A stretch of 64,000 bases of DNA, taken from assembly GCA_016707685.1 (NCBI GenBank), contig JADJHE010000018.1, positions 12,145-76,144 on the forward strand. The letters are read 5' to 3'. Below are positions 49,106 to 56,043 of this stretch, one piece after another (within the stretch, counting starts at the first letter, position 1; each line of letters begins with the position of its first letter). Position numbers and translations under genes: made by a program. Source of the DNA: Bacteroidota bacterium. Its GTDB lineage: Bacteria; Bacteroidota; Bacteroidia; 2-12-FULL-35-15. The notes under the pieces were generated by a model. That model saw only the letters and a list, made by a program, of their open reading frames with translations. It had not been told where the DNA came from and ran no database searches.

Positions 49106-49671
49106 TAAAAAAAATCAGCCTACTTTTTATACTAATTAGTGTTTCAATTGCTGGATTTGCTCAAAAAGACAGTTTAAAAACCAATACAGGATTAATATAC
49201 GGACATAATCATTCCTATTTTTTAACCGCACCAAGTGGCTGGGTACTCGATAATGAAAGTGGCAGAGAGGAAAATTTAATGGCCGTATTTTATCCAAAAG
49301 GAGAAACTTGGGCCGATGCTGAAACAGTAATGTACACAACCTTTACAAGTTACGACACTACCAAAAATGAAAAATTAAAGGATGTGATTCTGTACGACAG
49401 TACTGCTTTTATTGCTCGTGCTCCTAAAATAAAAATAAAAGCAAAAGGAACCATTCAAATTGGCAAAAACAAAAATGCAGTTGTGTATGAATATGCCGAT
49501 GCCGAAAACAAAAACTTTGAACGTGTAGCCTATATTGCCGAAAAAAAAGGAGTTGCAATGATTATCATAACATCTCGCACAAAAAACGGATTGGAGAAAA
49601 ACGCAAAAAAATTCCAATCTCTTACCAAAACCTACCGCTTTTTAACGGATCAAGTAAAGTTGCCTGATTAA
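49102..49671 (+). CDS. Secreted protein of unknown function
   Basis: A 189-residue protein with a signal peptide (MIKKISLLFILISVSIAGFAQ). The body is small and alpha/beta: YFLTAPSGWVLDNESGREENLMAVFYPKG, TVMYTTFTSYDT, IKIKAKGTIQIGKNKNAVVYEY, then VAMIIITSRTKNGLEKNAKK. I do not recognise a named family. The PSGW plus FYPKG pattern recalls small secreted proteins in which a strand pair precedes an acid-rich loop. It is coupled by a four-base overlap to the small membrane protein before it. Confidence 0.6.
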   Translation: MIKKISLLFILISVSIAGFAQKDSLKTNTGLIYGHNHSYFLTAPSGWVLDNESGREENLMAVFYPKGETWADAETVMYTTFTSYDTTKNEKLKDVILYDSTAFIARAPKIKIKAKGTIQIGKNKNAVVYEYADAENKNFERVAYIAEKKGVAMIIITSRTKNGLEKNAKKFQSLTKTYRFLTDQVKLPD

Positions 49672-49672
49672 A

Positions 49673-50080
49673 CTATTTGGTTGGTTGCGTTGCTTTTATT
49701 GATAAAACGTATTTATAAACAGCATCCTTTTCCGCATCCGACATTCTTGCTTTGTAAGCCATATTTTCAACCAAATCTTTCCATTGTGCTTCGCCATAGT
49801 TATAAATATTGTTTGCAGTATGGCAATTGATACAAGCACCATTGGTATACAATTCATATCCTTGTTTTAGCTTATCCATTGTTACATCGCTAAATTTTGC
49901 TTGAATAGCCACTAACTCTTCATTACCTGGAGCTTGAATTCCAGTTGTTCTGGAAACCACCATAGGTGTTGATGAAATAGTGGATGATTCAGAAGTGCTT
50001 GTTGTTGTGCTTTTTTTAGCGGTGCTGCATGCTGCAATAATTAAAGCAGAAATTGCAAATAGTAGTATTTTTGATTTCAT
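49673..50080 (-). CDS. Small c-type cytochrome lipoprotein
   Basis: A 135-residue lipoprotein (AAC lipobox, Cys18) with a Ser/Thr-rich linker and one heme c motif, CINCH (residues 83-87). A C-terminal helix holds MAYKARMSDAEKDAVYKYV, which could supply the Met ligand. It is probably anchored in a periplasm-facing membrane and carries electrons, but no oxidase genes are next to it. Its stop faces the end of the secreted-protein gene on the other strand. Confidence 0.75.
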   Translation of the reverse strand: MKSKILLFAISALIIAACSTAKKSTTTSTSESSTISSTPMVVSRTTGIQAPGNEELVAIQAKFSDVTMDKLKQGYELYTNGACINCHTANNIYNYGEAQWKDLVENMAYKARMSDAEKDAVYKYVLSIKATQPTK

Positions 50081-50101
50081 TTTTTTATCGTTTTAAGTTA
50101 T

Positions 50102-50674
50102 TTACAACACTCGTTTTTGTTGTTCACTTGTTTGAATTGTTTTTTCTAAGCGAGCCAATCTTGTTTTTTCTTGCTTGGCAGTCATAATCCAATGCACCAT
50201 CACTTTTTTATATGAAGGTGCTTGCTCATTGAAAAAATTCCAAGCTAATTTATTCTTTTTAAATTGTTTTTCAAAATCCGGACTTAAAAAAGAGGGTTCT
50301 TTTTCGTGAGAATAAATTTTTGATTTATGCTCCTTTCTCAATGAAAAAGCATGCAGTCCTTCAGGCAACATTAAACCCGCATTGGTTAGCTCCTCCACTT
50401 TTTTGATATTGATAGCACTCCAAATACTTGTTGGTTTTCGATGTGTAAACCGAATGCAATAACTATCTTTATCTATTGACCTACGAACACCATCTATCCA
50501 ACCAAAACAAAGCGCTTCGTCAACAGATTGCGACCATGTCATGGATGCTTTACCACTATCCACTTTGTAATAACCAACAATTAATTCTTTTTCTTTTTTA
50601 TGATTTTTTTCTAACCATTTTCTAAACAAGGCTTGTGTTGCAAAAAATGTTGCTTTTATACTGTTAGTTGACAT
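50102..50674 (-). CDS. YdeI/OmdA-family protein
   Basis: A 190-residue protein with the YdeI/OmpD-associated layout: LFRKWLEKNHKKEKELIVGYYKVDSGK, SQSVDEALCFGWIDGVRRSID, YCIRFTHRKPTSIWSAINIKKVEEL and a basic C-terminal helix (MTAKQEKTRLARLEKTIQTSEQ). Relatives have been linked to resistance to some toxic peptides. The biochemical function is unknown. It sits in a run of small minus-strand genes (cytochrome c lipoprotein, this gene, a DUF4256 gene, a VOC gene) with short gaps. Confidence 0.85.
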   Translation of the reverse strand: MSTNSIKATFFATQALFRKWLEKNHKKEKELIVGYYKVDSGKASMTWSQSVDEALCFGWIDGVRRSIDKDSYCIRFTHRKPTSIWSAINIKKVEELTNAGLMLPEGLHAFSLRKEHKSKIYSHEKEPSFLSPDFEKQFKKNKLAWNFFNEQAPSYKKVMVHWIMTAKQEKTRLARLEKTIQTSEQQKRVL

Positions 50675-50682
50675 AATGAATT

Positions 50683-51255
50683 CTAAACTATTAATTTTCC
50701 ACGAAATCCTCTTGCTGCATAATACGATTCAGCACCATTGTGATAAACAAAGACCATAGCATAGCGATAATCTGCGAAAAGAGCACCACCCAGTTTACGA
50801 ATTGTGTCGGGTGTATGTATCCAACTCGATGTTTTTGAGTCAAAATTTCCTAGTTGCTGCAAAGCACGGTATTCTTTTTCATCCAAAATTTCAATACCCA
50901 TTTCCTCTGCCATTCCTAGTGCACTATTTTGGGGTTTATTTTCTTTTCTCGACTCCAATGCTTTCTGATCATAACAAACACTTCTCCGGTCTTTAGGACT
51001 TTCGGGCGAGCAATCAACAAATGTATACTCTCCTGTTTTTTTATCGAATGCTACTACATCGGGTTCACCACCTGTTTTTTCCATTTCGTTGAGCGACCAA
51101 CATTTTTCAGGATTTGCCTCCAATTTTGCATGTACCTTGTTCCATTCAATAGCTTGGTGGCGACTCCTGTATTTTTCGAAACGCAATTTTAATGTGCTGA
51201 ATAATTCTTTCGTTTCGGAAGCAGACAATGCTTTTGTGTTATTTTTCTTTGCCAT
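50683..51255 (-). CDS. DUF4256 family protein
   Basis: A 190-residue protein that reads like DUF4256: ETKELFSTLKLRFEKYRSRHQ, EANPEKCWSLNEMEKTGGEPDVV, YTFVDCSPESPKDRRSVCYDQKAL, EEMGIEILDEKEYRALQQLG, then AMVFVYHNGAESYYAARGFRG. The family is widespread in bacteria and of unknown function. It is encoded just after a VOC-family protein and just before YdeI, with six- and eight-base gaps, in an operon of small proteins. Confidence 0.85.
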   Translation of the reverse strand: MAKKNNTKALSASETKELFSTLKLRFEKYRSRHQAIEWNKVHAKLEANPEKCWSLNEMEKTGGEPDVVAFDKKTGEYTFVDCSPESPKDRRSVCYDQKALESRKENKPQNSALGMAEEMGIEILDEKEYRALQQLGNFDSKTSSWIHTPDTIRKLGGALFADYRYAMVFVYHNGAESYYAARGFRGKLIV

Positions 51256-51261
51256 TGTATT

Positions 51262-51735
51262 TTAATCTATTGGTTCCCACAATTGAATTTTATTTCCTTC
51301 GGCATCAAGTATATGAACAAACTTGCCATAATCGTATGTTTCAATGGTATCCACAATTGTTACAGCTTCCTTTTTTAAAGCATCAACGAGTGTCACCAAG
51401 TTTTCTACTCTATAATTAATCATAAAATCTTTTTTTGAAGGCTCAAAATACTTCGTTGTTTCGGCAAATGGTGTCCATTGTGTTTGTGCTTTCTTTGTAC
51501 TATCTGCACCTTCATACCAGTCGAACGTTGTACCATATGGATTTGTATTGAAACCAAGATGTTTTTGATACCATGCAGTCATTTTTTTAGGGTCTTTGCA
51601 TTTAAAAAAAATGCCACCAATGCCTGTTACTCGTTTTGCTTCCACCTTAGAAGGTTGTGTAGTTAATGTTTTGAATGCAAAACCAAAACCGAATGATGCG
51701 GCTAGAGCTAAAATTAGCAATGTTGTTTTTTTCAT
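51262..51735 (-). CDS. VOC-family protein with N-terminal membrane/signal segment
   Basis: A 157-residue protein. A hydrophobic N terminus (MKKTTLLILALAASFGFGFA) is followed by a glyoxalase/bleomycin-resistance-like domain: GIGGIFFKCKDPKKMTAWYQKHLGF, FMINYRVENLVTLVDALKKE, FVHILDAEGNKIQLWEPID. The terminal DAEGNKIQLWEP is the usual metal-site Glu region of the fold. The first 20 residues look like a signal or tail anchor, unusual for VOC proteins, so it may work at the membrane. Substrate unknown. Confidence 0.82.
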   Translation of the reverse strand: MKKTTLLILALAASFGFGFAFKTLTTQPSKVEAKRVTGIGGIFFKCKDPKKMTAWYQKHLGFNTNPYGTTFDWYEGADSTKKAQTQWTPFAETTKYFEPSKKDFMINYRVENLVTLVDALKKEAVTIVDTIETYDYGKFVHILDAEGNKIQLWEPID

Positions 51736-51781
51736 CTTTAATTATTTAATAAACTATTTTAAAAATTCAGGCAATTTGAAA

Positions 51782-52483
51782 TTAAACCCTTACACCAAAT
51801 ATATAACCTACCAATGCAGATAAGCCCATTGCCAGTGTACCCCAAATGGTAATACGTATAATTGCTTTTTTTATACTGGAGCCACCTGTTTTTGCAGCAA
51901 TAATTCCCAAGATAATTAAGAAAATACTAGTGAAGCCATATAACCAATATTCCATCCCTTTAACGGGTGCAAAAAGTATCACTAAAAGCGGCAATAAGCC
52001 TCCAACCGTAAATGCTGTTCCTGAAGCGATGGCTGCTTGTATTGGATTTGCTTGGCTAATTTCATTAATACCCAATTCATCTCTTATGTGAGCACCCAAT
52101 GCATCCTTCTCAGTCAATTCAATAGCCACTTGCATCGCTGTTTCTTTCTTTAGTCCTCTTTTCTCATATATTTGAGCCAGTATGTTCAACTCCTCTTCTG
52201 GCATCTCTTTAAGCTCAATAATCTCTCTTTCGATATCTGCTTTTTCGGTATCCGTTTGTGAACTCACAGAAACATATTCACCAGCAGCCATTGACAAGGC
52301 ACCTGCTACTAGTCCAGCTACAGTTGCTAAAACAATTGGTTCTCGTGTTGAACTTGCAGCAGCAACTCCTATTGCAAGACTCGAAATGGAAATTATTCCA
52401 TCGTTTGCTCCTAACACAGCAGCTCTTAACCAATTGCTTCGGTGTATATAATGACTGTCTAAATAATTATCAATTGTTATCAT
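51782..52483 (-). CDS. VIT1/CCC1-family metal transporter
   Basis: A 233-residue membrane protein of the vacuolar-iron-transporter family: WLRAAVLGANDGIISISSLAIGVAAAS near the N terminus, GLVAGALSMAAGEYVSVSSQTDTEKADIE (the AGE and SQ-D-E part of the metal-binding site), and three C-terminal membrane helices (GGLLPLLVILFAPVKG and onward). The TDTEKADIEREIIELK helix is the cytosolic metal-binding domain. It exports iron or manganese into a compartment in eukaryotes, and in bacteria probably pumps them out of the cytosol. It lies downstream of an Nramp-like importer in the same direction. Confidence 0.87.
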   Translation of the reverse strand: MITIDNYLDSHYIHRSNWLRAAVLGANDGIISISSLAIGVAAASSTREPIVLATVAGLVAGALSMAAGEYVSVSSQTDTEKADIEREIIELKEMPEEELNILAQIYEKRGLKKETAMQVAIELTEKDALGAHIRDELGINEISQANPIQAAIASGTAFTVGGLLPLLVILFAPVKGMEYWLYGFTSIFLIILGIIAAKTGGSSIKKAIIRITIWGTLAMGLSALVGYIFGVRV

Positions 52484-52498
52484 TTTATTTTTATTTTT

Positions 52499-52597
52499 TT
52501 AAGTACCTGAAAATTGCAAATAAATTAAAGCGACAGCAGCAACTGTCATAATTATCAATGCTGCAAAGCCTAAAATATTGGCTCCTTTTCCATTCAC
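52499..52597 (-). CDS. Possible small single-helix membrane protein
   Basis: A 32-codon frame with a GTG start, reading VNGKGANILGFAALIIMTVA then AVALIYLQFSGT, one strongly hydrophobic helix. An ATG just after the stop of the Nramp gene would give a four-residue-longer start (MGEN) if one G were added to the GGGG at 52603-52606. The frame fills the gap between the two metal-transporter genes and is otherwise unexplained. Function unknown, possibly a transporter partner. Confidence 0.4.
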   Translation of the reverse strand: MNGKGANILGFAALIIMTVAAVALIYLQFSGT

Positions 52598-52607
52598 ATT
52601 TTCCCCA

Positions 52608-53768
52608 TTATTTTTTATTGTTAGAAATATGAAGTATGATAGCTATTAGAACGGGAGCTGTAAGTCCATACAAAATAGCAGTATAAATAAGTGATTGAAT
52701 TGGAGTGATGCCGATGTAGTTTAATGACAAACCAAGTATCAATGAAATTGCAATAACAACATAAAATGCTTTTGCTTCATGAAATTTCTTATTTAGCCCT
52801 TGTTCCCAACCAAATGTTTCTGTGATGATATAAGAAATTGAACCACTTAATACAGGTATTGCAATAAGGCCTGTTCCGATTACACCAATAGCAAAAAGTA
52901 AGTATGCTAAATTTCCTGCTAAAGGTTTTAATGCCATTGCAGCTTGTTCTACAGTGTCAATTTGATGAATGCCACCTTTATACAAAACAGTGCCAGTAGT
53001 AAGAATAATAAAGTACATAACAAAACCAGAAACTGTCATACCAAAATCAACATCCTGGTTCATATCACGGATTAACTTTTTATTTACAATCAAATGCTTC
53101 TTTTTACTTTTCATCTCTTCAACCTCAACCGATGCTTGCCAAAAGAAAAGGTAAGGCGAAATGGTTGTGCCAAGTATTCCTACAAGGATGGCAATAAAGG
53201 CCTTATCGAATTTAATTGTTGGAATAAAAGTAGCTTTGAATATTTCGCCAAAATCCTGTTTATATAAAAATGGAACTATAAAATATACCAACATTACAAT
53301 ACATAAGTATTTTAGAATGGATGCAATTTTTTGATAGGGTAAATAGATTATTAAGCCTAAAAGAATAATTGTAAAAAGAACACTGAAATAATTAGCATCT
53401 ATTGATGGAAATAACAGATTCCCTACAGCTCCCATGCCTGCAATATCGGCTCCAATATTCATTACAATAGCTGGGAAGCTAAACACTAACATCACATATA
53501 AAATAGGTTTCGGGTAATGTTTTTTAAGCGTTCCTGTTAAGCCTTGTGAAGTTACTAATCCTATTCTCGCACACATCTGCTGAATAGAAGCCATGAGTGG
53601 AAAAGCTACAATTGCGGTCCACAATGTTGAAAGTCCATATGCTGCACCCGCCTGAGAATAGGTTGCAATACCCGATGGGTCATCATCACTTGCACCTGTA
53701 ACAAGCCCTGGTCCAAGTTTTTTCCAACTGCTAAAAATTTTCGAGGAAAATGTTTTCTTTTTAATCAT
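52608..53768 (-). CDS. Nramp-family transporter with altered metal site (Mg-type candidate)
   Basis: A 386-residue membrane protein with about ten helices. The TM1 motif is DDDPSGIATYSQAG (D30-P31-S32-G33) where classical Nramp has DPGN. The TM6 motif is TTISPYLFFW (residues 201-210) where classical Nramp has MPH. The Asn of TM1 and the Met of TM6, which prefer manganese and iron, are thus replaced, as in NRAMP-related proteins reported to carry magnesium. Cation import remains the most likely role, but the metal is uncertain. It lies upstream of a VIT1/CCC1 transporter, the likely opposite flow. Confidence 0.85.
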   Translation of the reverse strand: MIKKKTFSSKIFSSWKKLGPGLVTGASDDDPSGIATYSQAGAAYGLSTLWTAIVAFPLMASIQQMCARIGLVTSQGLTGTLKKHYPKPILYVMLVFSFPAIVMNIGADIAGMGAVGNLLFPSIDANYFSVLFTIILLGLIIYLPYQKIASILKYLCIVMLVYFIVPFLYKQDFGEIFKATFIPTIKFDKAFIAILVGILGTTISPYLFFWQASVEVEEMKSKKKHLIVNKKLIRDMNQDVDFGMTVSGFVMYFIILTTGTVLYKGGIHQIDTVEQAAMALKPLAGNLAYLLFAIGVIGTGLIAIPVLSGSISYIITETFGWEQGLNKKFHEAKAFYVVIAISLILGLSLNYIGITPIQSLIYTAILYGLTAPVLIAIILHISNNKK

Positions 53769-54093
53769 TTTTTAGTTGTTGTTGAATGCTCATGAAAAGC
53801 ACAACTAAGATAGGTAAAAAGCAGTGGTTATAATTAGTTGATTTGGAGAACCAAATCAAATTTGTGTTAATTGCGTTATTATACAACCGACCTTCTCGTC
53901 AATATTCACGGTTCTAGTCGCTTTATAAATTGCTTATTTGCCAATCCTATTTGTTTGAAAAGGATCTTTCAAGTGTTATAAGCTCAACACTTTAAGCCTT
54001 CTCACGCTAATTATTTTTAACAATTTGAAGTATTGAACTTCAGGCTTTTATTTCCAAACCTGAAATCGTTTTCGATGTTTTTCAGAAATAAAT
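53769..54093. other. 325-base intergenic stretch upstream of the Nramp-like gene
   Basis: No coding frame is seen. It holds a perfect 22-base palindrome TTGATTTGGAGAACCAAATCAA at 53838-53859, about 70 bases upstream of the transporter start. It also holds GAAGTATTGAAC at 54027-54038, which resembles a word of the cassette-flanking elements further right, and a TTCAGG/CCTGAA hairpin nearby. This is probably the left edge of the cassette-like region, but the boundary is not clear. Confidence 0.45.
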
Positions 54094-54525
54094 TTATCCC
54101 TTATAATTCGGATCAAAATCGACCATCCATTCAATGCCATATTTATCTCTAAACATTCCAAAGTATGAACCCCAAGGACTGTCCATTATTGGCATTTCAA
54201 TTTGTCCGCCTGCAGAAAGTCCGTTGAATAATTTGTCGGCTTCTTCTTTACTTTCTGCACTAATAACAATTTTACTTCTGTTTTCATTTTCATTTGTTTT
54301 CCCCAATATTTCAGGAACATCATTTGCCATTAACATACTTTTACCAATTGGTAAAGCAATGTGCATTATTTTATTGGCTTCATGTTCCGCTACTGGAAAT
54401 TCTGCACTTGCTAAATCTTTGAAACGCATAATTTTTGAGAACTCTCCGCCAAATACGGATTTGTAAAAGTTAAATGCTTCTTCGGCATTGCCGTTGAAGT
54501 TAATGTGTGGATTGATACTTGCCGT
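54094..54525 (-). CDS. PhnB-like VOC family protein, start codon ACG
   Basis: The frame extends upstream of the first ATG (54429) and reads ASINPHINFNGNAEEAFNFY then KSVFGGEFSKIMRFKDLASA, the typical N terminus of PhnB-like proteins. The codon where relatives have ATG is ACG (54523-54525), just after a stop. The gene is therefore either started at ACG or carries a T-to-C change. The rest has EEADKLFNGLSAGGQIEM and SPWGSYFGMFRDKYGIEWMV, the conserved VOC end. The product is 143 residues, the usual length. PhnB-like proteins are metal-dependent and their substrate is mostly unknown. Confidence 0.72.
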   Translation of the reverse strand, partial: TASINPHINFNGNAEEAFNFYKSVFGGEFSKIMRFKDLASAEFPVAEHEANKIMHIALPIGKSMLMANDVPEILGKTNENENRSKIVISAESKEEADKLFNGLSAGGQIEMPIMDSPWGSYFGMFRDKYGIEWMVDFDPNYKG

Positions 54526-54565
54526 ATTAATTTAAGTCTTAAAATTTAGTTATTAGATATTTGTT

Positions 54566-54766
54566 CTAATTCGAAGTGTTTGAAACTGCTTCAAATCGAT
54601 TGTTATTTTCAGCCATCCATTTTTGTTGGTCTTCTTTTGTTTTACTTGGATCGTTCATTACATCCGAGTGGGCTTGCATATAGTGAGGCATAAGATTTTG
54701 CATCCACTCTTAAAATGTTTCGCCTTGGGCAGTTGTTTCGCATAAATCGCACTTTAATGTTTTCAT
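54566..54766 (-). pseudogene. Small conserved protein with an in-frame stop
   Basis: From ATG at 54766 the frame reads MKTLKCDLCETTAQGETF, then TAA (codon 19, 54710-54712), then EWMQNLMPHYMQAHSDVMND, PSKTKEDQQKWMAENNNRFE and on to TAG at 54566. In relatives the stop position would be Glu (GAA, one base from TAA). The text around the stop is intact and helical, so this looks like a single substitution or base-call error rather than decay. It belongs with the preceding PhnB-like gene (40-base gap). I do not name the family. The CDLC pair suggests metal or thiol chemistry. Confidence 0.6.
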
Positions 54767-54839
54767 AACTATTATTTTTTATTATTTATGTTCTAAAAAT
54801 ATTTTTTTGCTAGCAATTTCGGTGTTGCTCTATAATGAC

Positions 54840-54957
54840 ACCTAACGTTCTTGGGCTTTGCGTTGTGCAAGTTTAGAGCACTACTTTTCATACGAAGCAC
54901 CAAACTTTAAATTTAGTAAAAACTGTCATACGAAGTACTGAACGCCCATTGTTACTA
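54840..54957 (-). repeat. attC-like element a (downstream of osmC)
   Basis: On the minus strand it begins TAGTAAC, then ATTGGGC-type pairing sequence, and ends GCCCAAGAACGTTAGGT. The last seven bases GTTAGGT fit the integron R box consensus GTTRRRY. GGGC and GCCC pair across the element, and it carries AAACTGTC (54920-54927) and ACTGAAC (54937-54943). It lies between the OsmC gene and the small conserved gene. Confidence 0.55.
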
Positions 54958-55063
54958 AACTGTAGTTAGTTGTGATTTTTCTATTTTCAATTGTCAAAAC
55001 CTTTCACCAACTTTAATTTGTTTTTTCAAAGACGCACATTGTTTTTCGAAATTTAAAAATTCT

Positions 55064-55534
55064 TTATTCTACTTTGCAGGTTGGATTACACTTTACTTCA
55101 AAATTCATAGAATTGGCTATGTAACAAATTTCGTGTGCTTTGTGATGCAACTCGATGGCTCTTTCTACCATCGTTTCATCGGCAACACAAAAAATTGGAT
55201 TCAACGTTACTTCTTTGAAACTGCCACCACCACTTGCATTTTCAATCATAATACCTGTGGCATTGTCAATGTAAGATGTAATTACAATTCCTTCCATTGC
55301 ACATACATACAAGTAGGAAAGCATGTGGCAGGATGAAATGGCTGATACCAATAAATCTTCAGGATTCAATTTTGATTTGTCTCCAACAGCAGGATTGTCC
55401 GTTGTTAGGAATAATTCAGGTTTCCCTTGAATGGTTACAGTATGGCTACGGCCATAGTCTCGAACATTTTTTGTTCCATTACCATTATTGCCTGTCCAAA
55501 CTGCAGTTAGTTTGTAGTTGTGTTCGTGTGCCAT
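55064..55534 (-). CDS. OsmC-family peroxiredoxin
   Basis: A 156-residue OsmC/Ohr-like protein. Peroxidatic Cys69 lies in VSAISSCHMLSYLYVCAMEG and the second Cys137 in HEICYIANSMNFEV. Other blocks are GRSHTVTIQGKPEL (N-terminal strand) and NPEDLLVSAISS. It reduces organic hydroperoxides with the lipoyl system in relatives. The ending MNFEVKCNPTCKVE is typical of the Bacteroidota OsmC subgroup. It starts the first complete unit of a cassette-like stretch and is followed eleven bases away by a second gene in the same direction. Confidence 0.9.
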   Translation of the reverse strand: MAHEHNYKLTAVWTGNNGNGTKNVRDYGRSHTVTIQGKPELFLTTDNPAVGDKSKLNPEDLLVSAISSCHMLSYLYVCAMEGIVITSYIDNATGIMIENASGGGSFKEVTLNPIFCVADETMVERAIELHHKAHEICYIANSMNFEVKCNPTCKVE

Positions 55535-55545
55535 TGTATTTTAAT

Positions 55546-55881
55546 TTATTGTTCTTCAATTATTGATGTTCCTTTTGATTTATCTCCTGAAGTCCATTCC
55601 CAATTTTCGTGAAGGCGAATTTTCCCATTTTCAAGAATTTCTGGTATTGATTTACAAATTCCTGTCATCAATTCGTCTTTGTCATTTACTTGGTGATAAC
55701 GCATTTCTATATTTCCTAAATGGTCAACCAAACCAATTAAATGACCATATTTAATTTTCCCTCCAGAATATACAGAAGTAAGAATATTTCCAACTTGCTT
55801 GTAATGAAAAAGTGTTTCGTTCGAAGTCTCTCCGTTTTCAGTGTTACTAATCGGTCTGAATATTTTGTCGTTATAGTTCAT
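55546..55881 (-). CDS. Small conserved protein (often named N-acetylglutamate synthase)
   Basis: A 111-residue protein. The ATG at 55881 gives MNYNDKIFRPISNTENGETS, the usual beginning. The upstream in-frame Met gives an unrelated Arg- and Lys-rich lead. The chain repeats short antiparallel strands (LFHYKQVGNILTSVYSGGKI, YGHLIGLVDHLGNIEMRYHQ, GKIRLHENWEWTSGDKSKG). Homologues in databases are often named N-acetylglutamate synthase, but nothing here resembles the acetyltransferase fold, so that name is doubtful. It sits 11 bases upstream of osmC (its stop precedes the osmC ATG on the minus strand), so both may be in one cassette. Confidence 0.75.
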   Translation of the reverse strand: MNYNDKIFRPISNTENGETSNETLFHYKQVGNILTSVYSGGKIKYGHLIGLVDHLGNIEMRYHQVNDKDELMTGICKSIPEILENGKIRLHENWEWTSGDKSKGTSIIEEQ

Positions 55882-55915
55882 TGTGTCGTTTTTTTTAATT
55901 CTCACCAACGTTTTT

Positions 55916-56043
55916 CTGCTTAACGAAGGCGGCAATTTTTACCCTGAATATTAATGTGGAGTCCGCAAGAGGCGAATGTTTAACCACATATGTTTCTTCA
56001 GAGCACGAAACCCTGCATATTACAAATGTGCCGTTATAAGCAG
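55916..56043 (-). repeat. attC-like element b (downstream of the esterase gene)
   Basis: On the minus strand it begins CTGCTTATAACGGCA one base after the esterase stop and ends TGCCGCCTTCGTTAAGCAG. CTGCTTA pairs with TAAGCAG (7 bp) and CGGCA with TGCCG. GTTAAGC fits the integron R box GTTRRRY exactly. Confidence 0.6.

Noticed and set aside
52258..52551. A Leu- and Gln-rich open frame on the + strand over the VIT1-like gene
   Set aside because: Low-complexity antisense of membrane helices, with no supporting context.
54710..54712. Selenocysteine or pyrrolysine recoding at the in-frame stop
   Set aside because: The codon is TAA, not TGA or TAG, and there is no hairpin or recoding gene nearby.
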